Shown here: one piece after another, positions 33,049-41,113 of the stretch
Numbering within the stretch: the stretch's first letter is position 1
Layout of the letters: every line of letters begins with the position of its first letter
Assembly (NCBI GenBank): GCA_038748775.1
Contig: JBCDIT010000001.1
Location: forward strand, 310,001-374,000
Direction of reading: 5' to 3'
DNA: 64,000 nt
Origin: DAIQNV01 sp038748775
GTDB lineage: Bacteria > Planctomycetota > Phycisphaerae > Phycisphaerales > UBA1924
Made by a program: the position numbers and the translations under genes
Notes under the pieces: generated by a model
Database searches by the model: none
What the model was told of the DNA's origin: nothing
Seen by the model: only the letters and a program-made list of their open reading frames with translations

Positions 33049-33724
33049 CGGACACCCCTGCGGTCGCGAGCTTCGGGCTCTCGGTCTGGTCGGCCCCCGA
33101 AGGGCCGGCTTGGTCCGGGCCGGACTGGGAAGATTCGGCCTCAAGCCGCGCGGCCTCGCGCCGGTCGCGGCGTTTCTGCTTCTTGATGAGCCTGAGGTTC
33201 CGGGCGTAGATCACGACGCCGGTCGACTGACCCAACACCCCCACCACATCGGTCCGCCATACGAAATAGGTGAACAAACTGACCCCGCCGATGAGGCTGA
33301 GCCACCAGAACAGCTCGGGCACCTGACTCTTGCGGCTCTTCTCGCTGACGACCCACTGGATCATCATGCGGCCGAAGAACGCGATCTGGCCGGCGAGACC
33401 GATACCGACCCAGGCGAAGTTGGTCCAACTCGTGATGTTGAAGAACCCCAGCAGGTGGCGTTCAAACGCCGGGCGAGCCTCCCACGCGGCCTGTTCCTGC
33501 TCAACGACTTGGGTGTAGCGCGCGGTATCGACGGTGCCCAGCTCGGACAGCCGTTCAGGCGCGACGAACGCGTACTCATCGGGCGCGGGGTGGACGACGA
33601 GCATCTCGACGGCGCCGACGCCGACCCGGAAGTCGTAGTCGCCCCGGTTGAGCGAGGGCTGGAGGACGAGCCACATGCCCAGAAGGAGCAGGCCGACCAT
33701 CGCGAGAACGGGACCGGCCTTCAC
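33029..33724 (-). CDS. Lipid A synthase N-terminal-domain (LAB_N) membrane protein
   Basis: A 231-residue protein. An N-terminal membrane segment (residues 4-20) and about 90 extracytoplasmic residues precede a block (about 110-200) with the LAB_N pattern: GQIAFFGRMMIQWVVSEKSR, then LFWWLSLIGGVSLFTYFVWR and GVVIYARNLRLI. LAB_N is normally the short N-terminal part of bacterial lipid-A-disaccharide synthase; here it stands alone. The GTG start overlaps the stop of the upstream GT2 gene (GTGA), tying it to glycolipid synthesis. Confidence 0.8.
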   Translation of the reverse strand: MKAGPVLAMVGLLLLGMWLVLQPSLNRGDYDFRVGVGAVEMLVVHPAPDEYAFVAPERLSELGTVDTARYTQVVEQEQAAWEARPAFERHLLGFFNITSWTNFAWVGIGLAGQIAFFGRMMIQWVVSEKSRKSQVPELFWWLSLIGGVSLFTYFVWRTDVVGVLGQSTGVVIYARNLRLIKKQKRRDRREAARLEAESSQSGPDQAGPSGADQTESPKLATAGVSDAGVSR

Positions 33725-34602
33725 GCGACGACCTCTCCGGCGGGGCGGGTCTCGACAGGGGGCGTTTCGCGCGTTGGCCGCGACGGGAGCAACGGCTCGA
33801 CCTCGGCCGCCGTGACCGGGCGCCGGCGGTTGCTCATCCAGCGGACCGCGAAGCAATCGATGAGGCCCGGAATCGCCCGCTTGGTGATCCCGGCGCCGTA
33901 CTTGGGCTCGCCCGAGTGTCGCGGATGGTGCGAGACGTCCATCTCGATGACCTTGTAGCCCATGCGCATCGCCGTGACCGGGATAAAGCGGTGCATGCCC
34001 CTGAACTCCAGGGGGAGCTTGAGGGCGATCTCACGCTTCATGAGGCGGAGCGAGCAGCCGGTGTCGGTGATCGTGTCGCCCAGCAGCGTCCGGCGGAACA
34101 CACGGCCGACGATCGACCCGACCTGGCGGATCCAAGCGTCGCCCTCACGGCGGGCCTTGGAACGGTCGCCCTGGACAAAGTCAGCGCCGGTCTCCTGCAT
34201 CTTCGCGAACAGCTTCGGGATGTCGGCGGGGTCGTTCTGGAGGTCGGCGTCGAGCACGGCGATGAGTTCGCCCTTGGCGGCGCGGAATCCGGCATGGAAG
34301 GCCGCGGATTGCCCGTTGCCCTTGCCCTGGGGCGTGTCGTTCATGGCGACGCAACGGAGCCAGGGCTTGCCTGGCATCTGGAAACGGATGCGTTCCCGCG
34401 TGAGGTCGGTCGAGCCGTCGTCGACGATGATGAACTCGAAGGTGAGCCCGGCGGACTCCATCGCCGCCTGGACCTGTTCCGCGAGCGGTTGGATGTTGTC
34501 TTGTTCGTTGTGGGCCGGAGCGACCACACTCACCTGCGGTCGATCCCCGGAACTCCCGGGATCCTCGGAAACTCCCCCAGGACCTGGCGACACGTTCGTC
34601 AT
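33721..34602 (-). CDS. Dolichol-phosphate-mannose-synthase-like glycosyltransferase
   Basis: A 293-residue family 2 glycosyltransferase similar to polyprenyl-phosphate sugar transferases. Motifs: VSVVAPAHNEQDNI, FIIVDDGSTDLTRE, AVLDADLQNDPADIP (metal-binding DxD), and TDTGCSLRLMKRE. It should attach a sugar to a lipid carrier that an integral-membrane enzyme then uses. First gene of a four-gene minus-strand operon (GT2, LAB_N, two unknowns). In other bacteria a DPM-like enzyme with LAB_N and an ArnT-like transferase form a set; no ArnT-like gene is seen here. Confidence 0.9.
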   Translation of the reverse strand: MTNVSPGPGGVSEDPGSSGDRPQVSVVAPAHNEQDNIQPLAEQVQAAMESAGLTFEFIIVDDGSTDLTRERIRFQMPGKPWLRCVAMNDTPQGKGNGQSAAFHAGFRAAKGELIAVLDADLQNDPADIPKLFAKMQETGADFVQGDRSKARREGDAWIRQVGSIVGRVFRRTLLGDTITDTGCSLRLMKREIALKLPLEFRGMHRFIPVTAMRMGYKVIEMDVSHHPRHSGEPKYGAGITKRAIPGLIDCFAVRWMSNRRRPVTAAEVEPLLPSRPTRETPPVETRPAGEVVA

Positions 34603-34736
34603 GGGGTCAGGGTAGCGGACTCGGATGGACTTGGCCCCTGTTCAGCCCAGTCGTGGCCTGGGTGTGGCCGGGGTGTGACTCGGCGTGGCCGGGCCTCGCG
34701 TGAATCGGAGGCCAAGGTGGGATTCCGCTAGTGTCT

Positions 34737-34766
34737 AGAGTCATTCCAAGCTGGGATTCTGACTCT
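34737..34766 (+). promoter_or_regulatory. Palindrome upstream of the ferredoxin gene
   Basis: AGAGTCA and TGACTCT, perfectly complementary 7-nt arms 16 nt apart, 22 nt before the ferredoxin ATG. A TGATAC -10-like hexamer follows directly. Either an operator or a leader hairpin. Confidence 0.4.
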
Positions 34767-34787
34767 GATACGCGCTAGGAGAGACCG

Positions 34788-35204
34788 ATGCACCTCCGCC
34801 ACTCCGACCACGACCACGGGCCTGCGACCGTCCCCGTCAAGTTCATCCTCGAAGACCCGGAGAGCGTCAACGAGGACGGCTCGGACAAAGCAGAGCACGA
34901 CATGTTGGCCGCGAAGGGCGAGCACCTGCTCGAGGTCGCGGTCGAGCACGGCATCAACATCGAGCACGCGTGCGGGGGCGTCTGTGCGTGTTCGACATGC
35001 CACGTGTACGTGGAACAAGGGATGGAGTGCCTGGAGGAGGCGACCGAGGACGAGGACGATCGGGTCGAGGAAGCCCCGGGACTCCAGCGGAACAGCCGGC
35101 TGAGTTGTCAGTGCGACATCATCAAGGAGCCGGAGGACGGGAAGCCGATCGTGGTGCGGGTGCCGGCGTGGAATCGGAATGCGGTGAAGGAGGTACCGCA
35201 CTGA
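34788..35204 (+). CDS. [2Fe-2S] ferredoxin, Isc/adrenodoxin type
   Basis: A 138-residue plant/adrenodoxin-fold ferredoxin that carries electrons for biosynthesis, probably Fe-S cluster assembly. The cluster Cys follow the Isc pattern C-x5-C-x2-C in HACGGVCACSTCHVYV, with the last Cys in RLSCQCDI. The acidic region (LEEATEDEDDRVEE) is typical for partner binding. The N-terminus starts with HLRHSDHDHG, a His/Asp-rich extension of about 15 residues. AGGAG lies 7 nt before the ATG. No iscS, iscU or hscA is nearby. Confidence 0.93.
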   Translation: MHLRHSDHDHGPATVPVKFILEDPESVNEDGSDKAEHDMLAAKGEHLLEVAVEHGINIEHACGGVCACSTCHVYVEQGMECLEEATEDEDDRVEEAPGLQRNSRLSCQCDIIKEPEDGKPIVVRVPAWNRNAVKEVPH

Positions 35205-35336
35205 CCGTTACTATCACGGTCGCATCGTTCTGCCGATCGCCATGCTCTCTTCTTCACTGCTCGTTTTGCTGTATGATAAACTCGGCGACATCATGGGGCG
35301 TAGCGATAGAATCGGAGAAGTGGCTGGCAAAACCCC

Positions 35337-37139
35337 ATGGCAGACTCGACCGACACTCATTTCGCCCTCGTCGATGAAGACAGCGCGTCGCTTGAGCGCC
35401 GTGTCAAACTCGCTCGATTGCGTCAGCTCACCTTTGATTCGCTTGTCCAAGCAACCGTTGAATCACTCGAAGATCAACGACGTGTGTTATCCGGAGCTCT
35501 CACGCGGTTAGCAAAGGCTGTACACGCCGAGTACTGCGGCTATTTCTATGTTCTCAATCGTGACGATCGACAGTACGTGCGACAATACGCCTCTACGTCA
35601 GAGCACATTACGGCTGAAATAGAAGCAACTCCGGTTCGCAAACTTGTCTCCTCGCTCAGGCGTGCCGAGAACGACGATCAATATCTTTTTTTCGCTCGCG
35701 CTGCGAGATCTGGCAACCTCAGGGACGCCCTCGTGATACAGCGCCAGTTAGCCTTCGATGCGGACGAACAGCGTCACCTCAAACGAATCGCGCGGCGGAT
35801 GGCGCTGGCGATGGATTTTCAGACAACGAATCTTGAAGCGCTGTGCCGGAGCGGCCTACGAGCAAAGCTACTTGACTTAGAAGGCCCACAACATATCTTC
35901 TACCGCATCTTGCGCACCTGCCAGCGCCTGGTCGGGTACACGCATTCGGCGACACTATATCTCCCATCCGGTTCGAAGGCTCAACCGGACGCTCCTTCCG
36001 AGCAGTTTTCTATAATGGCCGAGCGTTGCCTGTTTGATCCGGATGGCAGCAAACGCGTCCGCAAGCCGGCTAGCATTACGTCCGAGGTGTTGCTACGCCT
36101 GTGCTCCTCGAGTTTTCATGTGCTCTCGAGGCCGGATGCGTCGTCGGCTTGGACTTCTGATCGAGGCTTGCGCCTCGATGGGCTTCCGGACGCCCTCACC
36201 CCGCCGCACGAAGGAAAGAGCGGGCGTCGTGCTGACGCGCTGTCCACTTCGATCGTTTGCATCCGTAACGGAAACGATGTCCACGGGATTCTTCAGATGT
36301 CAGGCCATTCACAGGACGAATGTGCCCCGACTCGCATGGCAAGCGTAGCAAAGATGGCGGGCGAGTTTCTCATGGCGCTTTACTACGTAAACCAGCGAAC
36401 AGCGGTGTTTGACGACGTTGCGCGGGCACGTCGTCGAGAGACAACGAAGATCATTGGAGGAATCTACGCACACGACATGAACAAGGCGCTTCACGCGATG
36501 TTGGGGCACATTCAGCTTGCATACGACGCGGTATCGAACGCCGAGGTGTCGCCGACGGATTCGAAGGCGCGGATTTCCCGGCACTTAACATCGGCCGAAG
36601 CGAACATCGCGGAAGCAATGCTCCTCTCCGAAGACATGCGAATGGGCGAACACGATTGGACGACTACAGAACCGATCTCCGACGTAGCTGCCATCGTAAG
36701 CCGAGCGATTGAGGCGTCAAAGCTCAGATGGAGTGTCGCAGACCGGTACCGGGTCGATCGGCATGTTGATCCGGATCTTCCACCGATTTACGTCCGCCCG
36801 CGCTTTCTCGAACTCGCCATTCAAAACTTGATTGATAACGCGGCGGACGCCTGCGGTAAATCAGGCCGGATTCGATTGACGGTTTGTGCCGAGAGGCAAC
36901 CAAAATCGTCGTCATTCGTGTTGCGGATAGAGGATAGCGGCGAAGGTATAGCCGAAGACCTCCGCGAGCGCGTTTGTGAAGCGGGTTTCACGACGAAATC
37001 AAACGGATCCGGCCATGGGCTCGCGTTTTGTCGAACGCTCGCGGAAAGCAATGGCGGAAGCGTCTTCGTTGGGACATCACTGCTCGGCGGGGCGCTCGTT
37101 GAACTCAGAATCCGGGAGGCTTACGGTGCCAGCTCCTGA
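35337..37139 (+). CDS. Soluble sensor histidine kinase with GAF-like domains
   Basis: A 600-residue cytoplasmic kinase without membrane segments. Residues 30-170 and 190-350 look like two GAF-type sensor domains. The phosphoacceptor His379 is in GGIYAHDMNKALHAMLGHI, the HD-x-N subtype. The HATPase domain has an N box (LIDNAADACGK), DSGEGI and a GHGLAF motif. The sequence is visibly less GC-rich than its surroundings. It overlaps the receiver-phosphatase gene by 14 nt, so both proteins work as a pair; the signal is unknown. Confidence 0.9.
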   Translation: MADSTDTHFALVDEDSASLERRVKLARLRQLTFDSLVQATVESLEDQRRVLSGALTRLAKAVHAEYCGYFYVLNRDDRQYVRQYASTSEHITAEIEATPVRKLVSSLRRAENDDQYLFFARAARSGNLRDALVIQRQLAFDADEQRHLKRIARRMALAMDFQTTNLEALCRSGLRAKLLDLEGPQHIFYRILRTCQRLVGYTHSATLYLPSGSKAQPDAPSEQFSIMAERCLFDPDGSKRVRKPASITSEVLLRLCSSSFHVLSRPDASSAWTSDRGLRLDGLPDALTPPHEGKSGRRADALSTSIVCIRNGNDVHGILQMSGHSQDECAPTRMASVAKMAGEFLMALYYVNQRTAVFDDVARARRRETTKIIGGIYAHDMNKALHAMLGHIQLAYDAVSNAEVSPTDSKARISRHLTSAEANIAEAMLLSEDMRMGEHDWTTTEPISDVAAIVSRAIEASKLRWSVADRYRVDRHVDPDLPPIYVRPRFLELAIQNLIDNAADACGKSGRIRLTVCAERQPKSSSFVLRIEDSGEGIAEDLRERVCEAGFTTKSNGSGHGLAFCRTLAESNGGSVFVGTSLLGGALVELRIREAYGASS

Positions 37140-38244
37140 TCAGCATCATCGCTCGAAGATCCTTTTCATCGATGATGAACCGAGCAAAATGTCAGCCTGC
37201 ATTGAGCTTCTTGGCGTACGACACGACGTGAAGGTCCTCGACGAGCCGCTCGAACTGGAAAGAGCTTTGGAATGGCATCCCGATGTCGCTGTCGTAGACG
37301 TGAAGATGCCGAAACGGAACGGTCTGGATTGTGCAGACATCATTAGCGAGACCGATCCCGAATGCATCATAATCTTGGTAACGGCGTTTGCTCAGTTCGC
37401 CGATCGTGCGATCACAGAAGGGCTCAAGTCAGGAATTTATTTTTTCTTGAAACAACCGTTCTCTCCAGCGGTCCTGGACGCCATCGTTGACCGCGGTCTC
37501 GAGACACGACGACTTCGACTTCAAGCCAAGTCCGATATCAGTAGAGCAGTGCGAGTACAGAGGCTTCTGCGACCTCAGCCGCTCACGACAACAGATCACA
37601 TGAAAATCTCGACGGCACAACGAGGGGCGGCCGACCTCTGCGGTGATGCTGTGGACGTTGTAGTTCTTGACAACTCGGTGTACTGCATGATCGCCGACGT
37701 CATGGGGCATGGAACAAGCGCGGCATTGTTTACGACCATGCTTCACATGGTGTTTCGCTCGACACTTTTGAAGGGCGGAGACTTAAGCGAGGCAGCACGA
37801 GGCCTTGCGCAAGTCGCGCCCATGCTCCCAGACGGGATGTTCGTTACCTGTTGCATGCTCGATCTCGATGTAAACTTCTCGAATCTTAAGTACATCTCGT
37901 TTGGGCATACACCCGGCTACTTGCTGGGCGAAGGTTCGGCCTCGCCGCTCCCTACTCAGCTCGAGTTGCTTCACAACGGATTCGCGGCACGTCTCACTAT
38001 CCACGAACAGCCTCTCGATGACGTCGATGCGATCCTTCTAGTTACCGATGGGTTGACGGAGTCACGAGACCGACTCGGCGAGTCGCTTCTACCCGAGGGA
38101 GTCGTGAGCCTCTGCCAGAGCGTGTTGGGCGAACGGCAACGCGAGAACACCGCGGAGGCTCTCGTTGAACGTGTCTTTGTTCGATCGGGGAACGGAATCG
38201 ATGATGATTGCACGGCTGTTCTCATAGAGAGAACTTCGCCGTAG
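37126..38244 (+). CDS. Response regulator with PP2C/SpoIIE-type phosphatase output
   Basis: A 372-residue protein. Receiver domain (about residues 9-125): acidic pair FIDDEPS, phosphoacceptor Asp in AVVDVKMPKRNG, Lys in FFLKQPF. PPM-type serine phosphatase domain (about 160-370): DLCGDAVDV, MIADVMGHGTSAA, LLVTDGLTES and DDDCTAVLI supply the metal ligands. By analogy with RsbU/RssB-type systems it would dephosphorylate an anti-sigma antagonist; no such partner is in the window. GTG start at 37126 with GGGAGG 7 nt upstream, inside the kinase gene. Shares the low-GC character of the kinase. Confidence 0.92.
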   Translation: MPAPDQHHRSKILFIDDEPSKMSACIELLGVRHDVKVLDEPLELERALEWHPDVAVVDVKMPKRNGLDCADIISETDPECIIILVTAFAQFADRAITEGLKSGIYFFLKQPFSPAVLDAIVDRGLETRRLRLQAKSDISRAVRVQRLLRPQPLTTTDHMKISTAQRGAADLCGDAVDVVVLDNSVYCMIADVMGHGTSAALFTTMLHMVFRSTLLKGGDLSEAARGLAQVAPMLPDGMFVTCCMLDLDVNFSNLKYISFGHTPGYLLGEGSASPLPTQLELLHNGFAARLTIHEQPLDDVDAILLVTDGLTESRDRLGESLLPEGVVSLCQSVLGERQRENTAEALVERVFVRSGNGIDDDCTAVLIERTSP

Positions 38245-38481
38245 ATCTGAACGAGCGTGAACCTCCAAGTCTTCCGAAGCTCCAGACAACCAGGACACAC
38301 CTGCTCCCCGTTTCAACGGCGACAGAAAGAACTATCCGCTGGGCTCGGCTCGTCGAGGGTTCGGCTGGCTCTGCGTCGAGTGAAATCCGAATCGTCAGAG
38401 AGCCACCGAGACTGATCACCCGCTTGTCGCGACACCATCCACTCGGCCAGCAGCATTGGCGCACCCACCTTCAGGCACGGA

Positions 38482-38510
38482 TGAACAACAGAGTCGTTTC
38501 CGTTTAGTAT
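38482..38510 (+). promoter_or_regulatory. Candidate promoter for leaderless rlmE transcript
   Basis: TGAACA (38482-38487), 17-nt spacer, TAGTAT (38505-38510). Six nucleotides then lead to GTG at 38517, so transcription would begin at the start codon. Confidence 0.45.
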
Positions 38511-38516
38511 TTGACT

Positions 38517-39116
38517 GTGCCGCGCGCCCGTCAGCTCCACGACCAGTACTTCCGCCAAGCCAAGCGCGACGGCTATCTCGCGCGGTCGGCGTACAAGCTG
38601 ACCGAGATCGACGACAAGAAGAAGATCATCCCGAAGGGCGGGCGGGTGCTCGACGTAGGGTGTGCGCCCGGTTCTTGGCTACAGGTGGCCTCGGAGCGGA
38701 TCGGGGCAAAGGGCTTCGTGGTCGGGATCGACCTGCAGCGGGTCGGCGGGGCGTTTGGGGCGAACGTGAAGACGATGGAAGGCGACGTGACCGAGGTCGA
38801 CCCGGCGGAGCTCTGTTCGCTGGCAGGGGACTCGGAGCGGCTTTTCGACGCGGTGATCTCGGACATGGCACCGAAGACGACCGGGGCGGGCGATGGGTTT
38901 GTTTCCGTGCGGCTCTGCGAGTCGCTGTTTGAGCTTTGCCCGGAGCTTCTAGCGCCCGGGGGGAACCTGGTGATGAAGGTGTTGGAGGCGGAGTCTTTGC
39001 CGGACCTCATGGCGCGGGTGAAGAAGAGCTTTGCGAAGGCGGGGTTGACCAAGCCGAAGGCGAGCCGTGACGTGAGCAAGGAGACGTTTGTCTGGGCGCT
39101 GGGGTTCACGCCTTGA
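38517..39116 (+). CDS. rlmE: 23S rRNA 2'-O-methyltransferase RlmE (RrmJ/FtsJ)
   Basis: Methylates the 2'-OH of U2552 in the 23S A-loop. The 199-residue SAM-dependent enzyme has the full K-D-K-E catalytic tetrad: Lys in ARSAYKL, Asp in VISDMAP, Lys in LVMKVLE and Glu in DVSKETF, plus the SAM motif VLDVGCAPGSWLQ. The GTG start at 38517 is chosen; a TTG at 38511 overlaps the promoter. No Shine-Dalgarno, and a -10 ends 6 nt upstream. The next gene begins in its stop codon (TTGA). Confidence 0.95.
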   Translation: MPRARQLHDQYFRQAKRDGYLARSAYKLTEIDDKKKIIPKGGRVLDVGCAPGSWLQVASERIGAKGFVVGIDLQRVGGAFGANVKTMEGDVTEVDPAELCSLAGDSERLFDAVISDMAPKTTGAGDGFVSVRLCESLFELCPELLAPGGNLVMKVLEAESLPDLMARVKKSFAKAGLTKPKASRDVSKETFVWALGFTP

Positions 39117-41113
39117 CGTTGCTCGCTCCGATCACGGCCTTGATCGCCGCTGGGGTCGCGATCCCCGGGCTCTTAGCGCTGTACTTCTTGAAGCTTCGTC
39201 GACGTCCGGTGAAGGTCAGTTCGACGATGCTCTGGGAGGAGGCGGTGCACGACCTTCAGGTCAACGCGCCGTTCCGGATGATCAAGCCTTCGTGGCTCCT
39301 GCTCTTGCACCTGCTGATCATCGTGCTGCTGCTGCTTGCGCTCGGGAGGCCGGCGATCGAGAGCGGAGGTCCTCCGGGGTCGAAGGTGTTCTTCATCATC
39401 GACCGCTCGGCGTCGATGAGCGCCGAGGACATGCCCGATGACGGCTCCCGGCTCGAAGCGGCCAAGGCGAGGGCCATCGAGGTCGCGGAGAAGATGTCTC
39501 GGGGTGGCGACGCGCCGAATATGACGGTCATCGCCTTCGCGTCAGAGGCGGTCGTGGTGGCACCGCCGACGCGGCGAGCCGCGGCGGTCCGGGGGGCGGT
39601 GGAGTCGATCGAACCGACGGACCAGCCGGGCGATCCTGCGGTCGCGGTCGAGCTCGTGGAGTCACTGACGTCGGGGTCGTTCGATGAGTCGGGCGGGGAC
39701 CGGCCCAAGGCGATCTTGTTCTCGGATGGCGGGGACGCGATCGAGCCTTTGACCAGCACCCAGGCGGATATCGCGTTTGAGCTTGTCGGCCCCGACCCGG
39801 AGCTGGCGCCTCGCGGGAACGTCGGGATCGTCGCGGTGAACGGGGTGCGCGACTTCGATGACCCCGGGCTCGTCCGGCTGTTCTTGCGTCTCGTGAACAC
39901 CGGGCGGGGGACGGCGACCGTTCAAGCGTCGGTTCTGCGGGGCGAGGACGTCCTCGCGCGTGCGCCGATCACGGTCCCCGGGACCGTCTCGCGATCAGAC
40001 GGAGCGCCCTTGGGTGAGATGTCGCGAACAATCGAGATCCGCGATACCGAGGGTGGGCCGATCACGGTGGCGCTGGGGCGGAACGACGCGCTGGCTTCCG
40101 ACGACACCGCTTGGCTCGTGCTACCCCCTCCGGCGGTGCCGCGGGTCATGCTCGTTGCGCCCCAGAACGACGAAGGTGAGGCGGCCCCGTACGGGTTTTT
40201 GCGCGACGTGATCGATGCCCTCCGGACGCGGGATGTTCGAGTGGTGTCCGACGCGGACTACGCCGGCTTCAACCCCACCGAGCTGCGCCGGTTCGACCTG
40301 ATCGTCTTCGACCGGGTCACGCCCGCCAGGGACCCTCCGGTGGCGTCGCTGAGCTTCGGGGCGTCTTTGCGTTCGCTTCTGGGTGCGCGGCCCGAGCCAC
40401 GAGAGCGGCGCCCGGCGAGCGGGACCGAAGCGTTCGTCAGTTGGACGCGTTCACACCCGATCATGCAAGACCTCGCGCTCGACGCGGTGCAGATCTCGCG
40501 TTGGGTCGCGCTCCCTGGGGCGGGCTCGGCTTCGGTTTCCGTGCGAGAGCTCGCGCTCGGCTCGGAAGGTCCGATGATTATCGAGGTGGAGGACCAAGGC
40601 GTACAAAGACTCGTCGTTGCGTACCCGCTGCAGGCGTCGAACTGGGTGGTCGACGTGTCGTTCGCGATCTTTATGGCGACGTCGTTCGAGTATCTGAGCG
40701 CGCGCGGCGGCGATCGGGGCGTCTGGTTTGGGACGTCGGAACCTGCCGAGGCGTTGGGCGTGCGCTCCCTCACCGGTACTGCCCGCCTGGCTTCGGTGCA
40801 GGGCGGTCCGCTGCAGCGCGAGTTGTCGGTGAACGCGTCCGGCCCGGCCGTGCCGGTCGGTGTGGTCGAACGCGCCGGTCTTTATGGGGTCGATACCGGT
40901 ACCGATCGAGGGTTTGTCGCGGTGAACCTTGCAAACACAAGGGAGTCTTCGATCGTGACGCGGACGGCGGACGAGATCAGCGTCGGTGGCGATCCTGCAC
41001 CGGGAGTGGATGACCTGAGCGGGCCCAGAGAGATCTGGACATGGTTCATCCTCGGCGCAGGGGTGTTGCTGTTGGTGGAGTGGCTGATCTATGGGCTTCG
41101 GATGAAGGCCTAG
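39113..41113 (+). CDS. BatA-like von Willebrand factor A membrane protein
   Basis: A 666-residue protein. Two N-terminal membrane segments frame a BatA-type N-terminal region (LALYFLKLRRRPVKVSSTML). The vWA domain (about residues 90-230) has the MIDAS motif DRSASMS, with Thr/Asp in later positions, and ILFSDGGD. The rest is extracytoplasmic beta sequence with a glutamine-amidotransferase-like segment, and the C-terminus is a membrane helix (FILGAGVLLLVEWLIYGL). Aerotolerance-related Bat proteins share this layout. It starts at TTG in the rlmE stop codon. Confidence 0.85.
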   Translation: MTLLAPITALIAAGVAIPGLLALYFLKLRRRPVKVSSTMLWEEAVHDLQVNAPFRMIKPSWLLLLHLLIIVLLLLALGRPAIESGGPPGSKVFFIIDRSASMSAEDMPDDGSRLEAAKARAIEVAEKMSRGGDAPNMTVIAFASEAVVVAPPTRRAAAVRGAVESIEPTDQPGDPAVAVELVESLTSGSFDESGGDRPKAILFSDGGDAIEPLTSTQADIAFELVGPDPELAPRGNVGIVAVNGVRDFDDPGLVRLFLRLVNTGRGTATVQASVLRGEDVLARAPITVPGTVSRSDGAPLGEMSRTIEIRDTEGGPITVALGRNDALASDDTAWLVLPPPAVPRVMLVAPQNDEGEAAPYGFLRDVIDALRTRDVRVVSDADYAGFNPTELRRFDLIVFDRVTPARDPPVASLSFGASLRSLLGARPEPRERRPASGTEAFVSWTRSHPIMQDLALDAVQISRWVALPGAGSASVSVRELALGSEGPMIIEVEDQGVQRLVVAYPLQASNWVVDVSFAIFMATSFEYLSARGGDRGVWFGTSEPAEALGVRSLTGTARLASVQGGPLQRELSVNASGPAVPVGVVERAGLYGVDTGTDRGFVAVNLANTRESSIVTRTADEISVGGDPAPGVDDLSGPREIWTWFILGAGVLLLVEWLIYGLRMKA

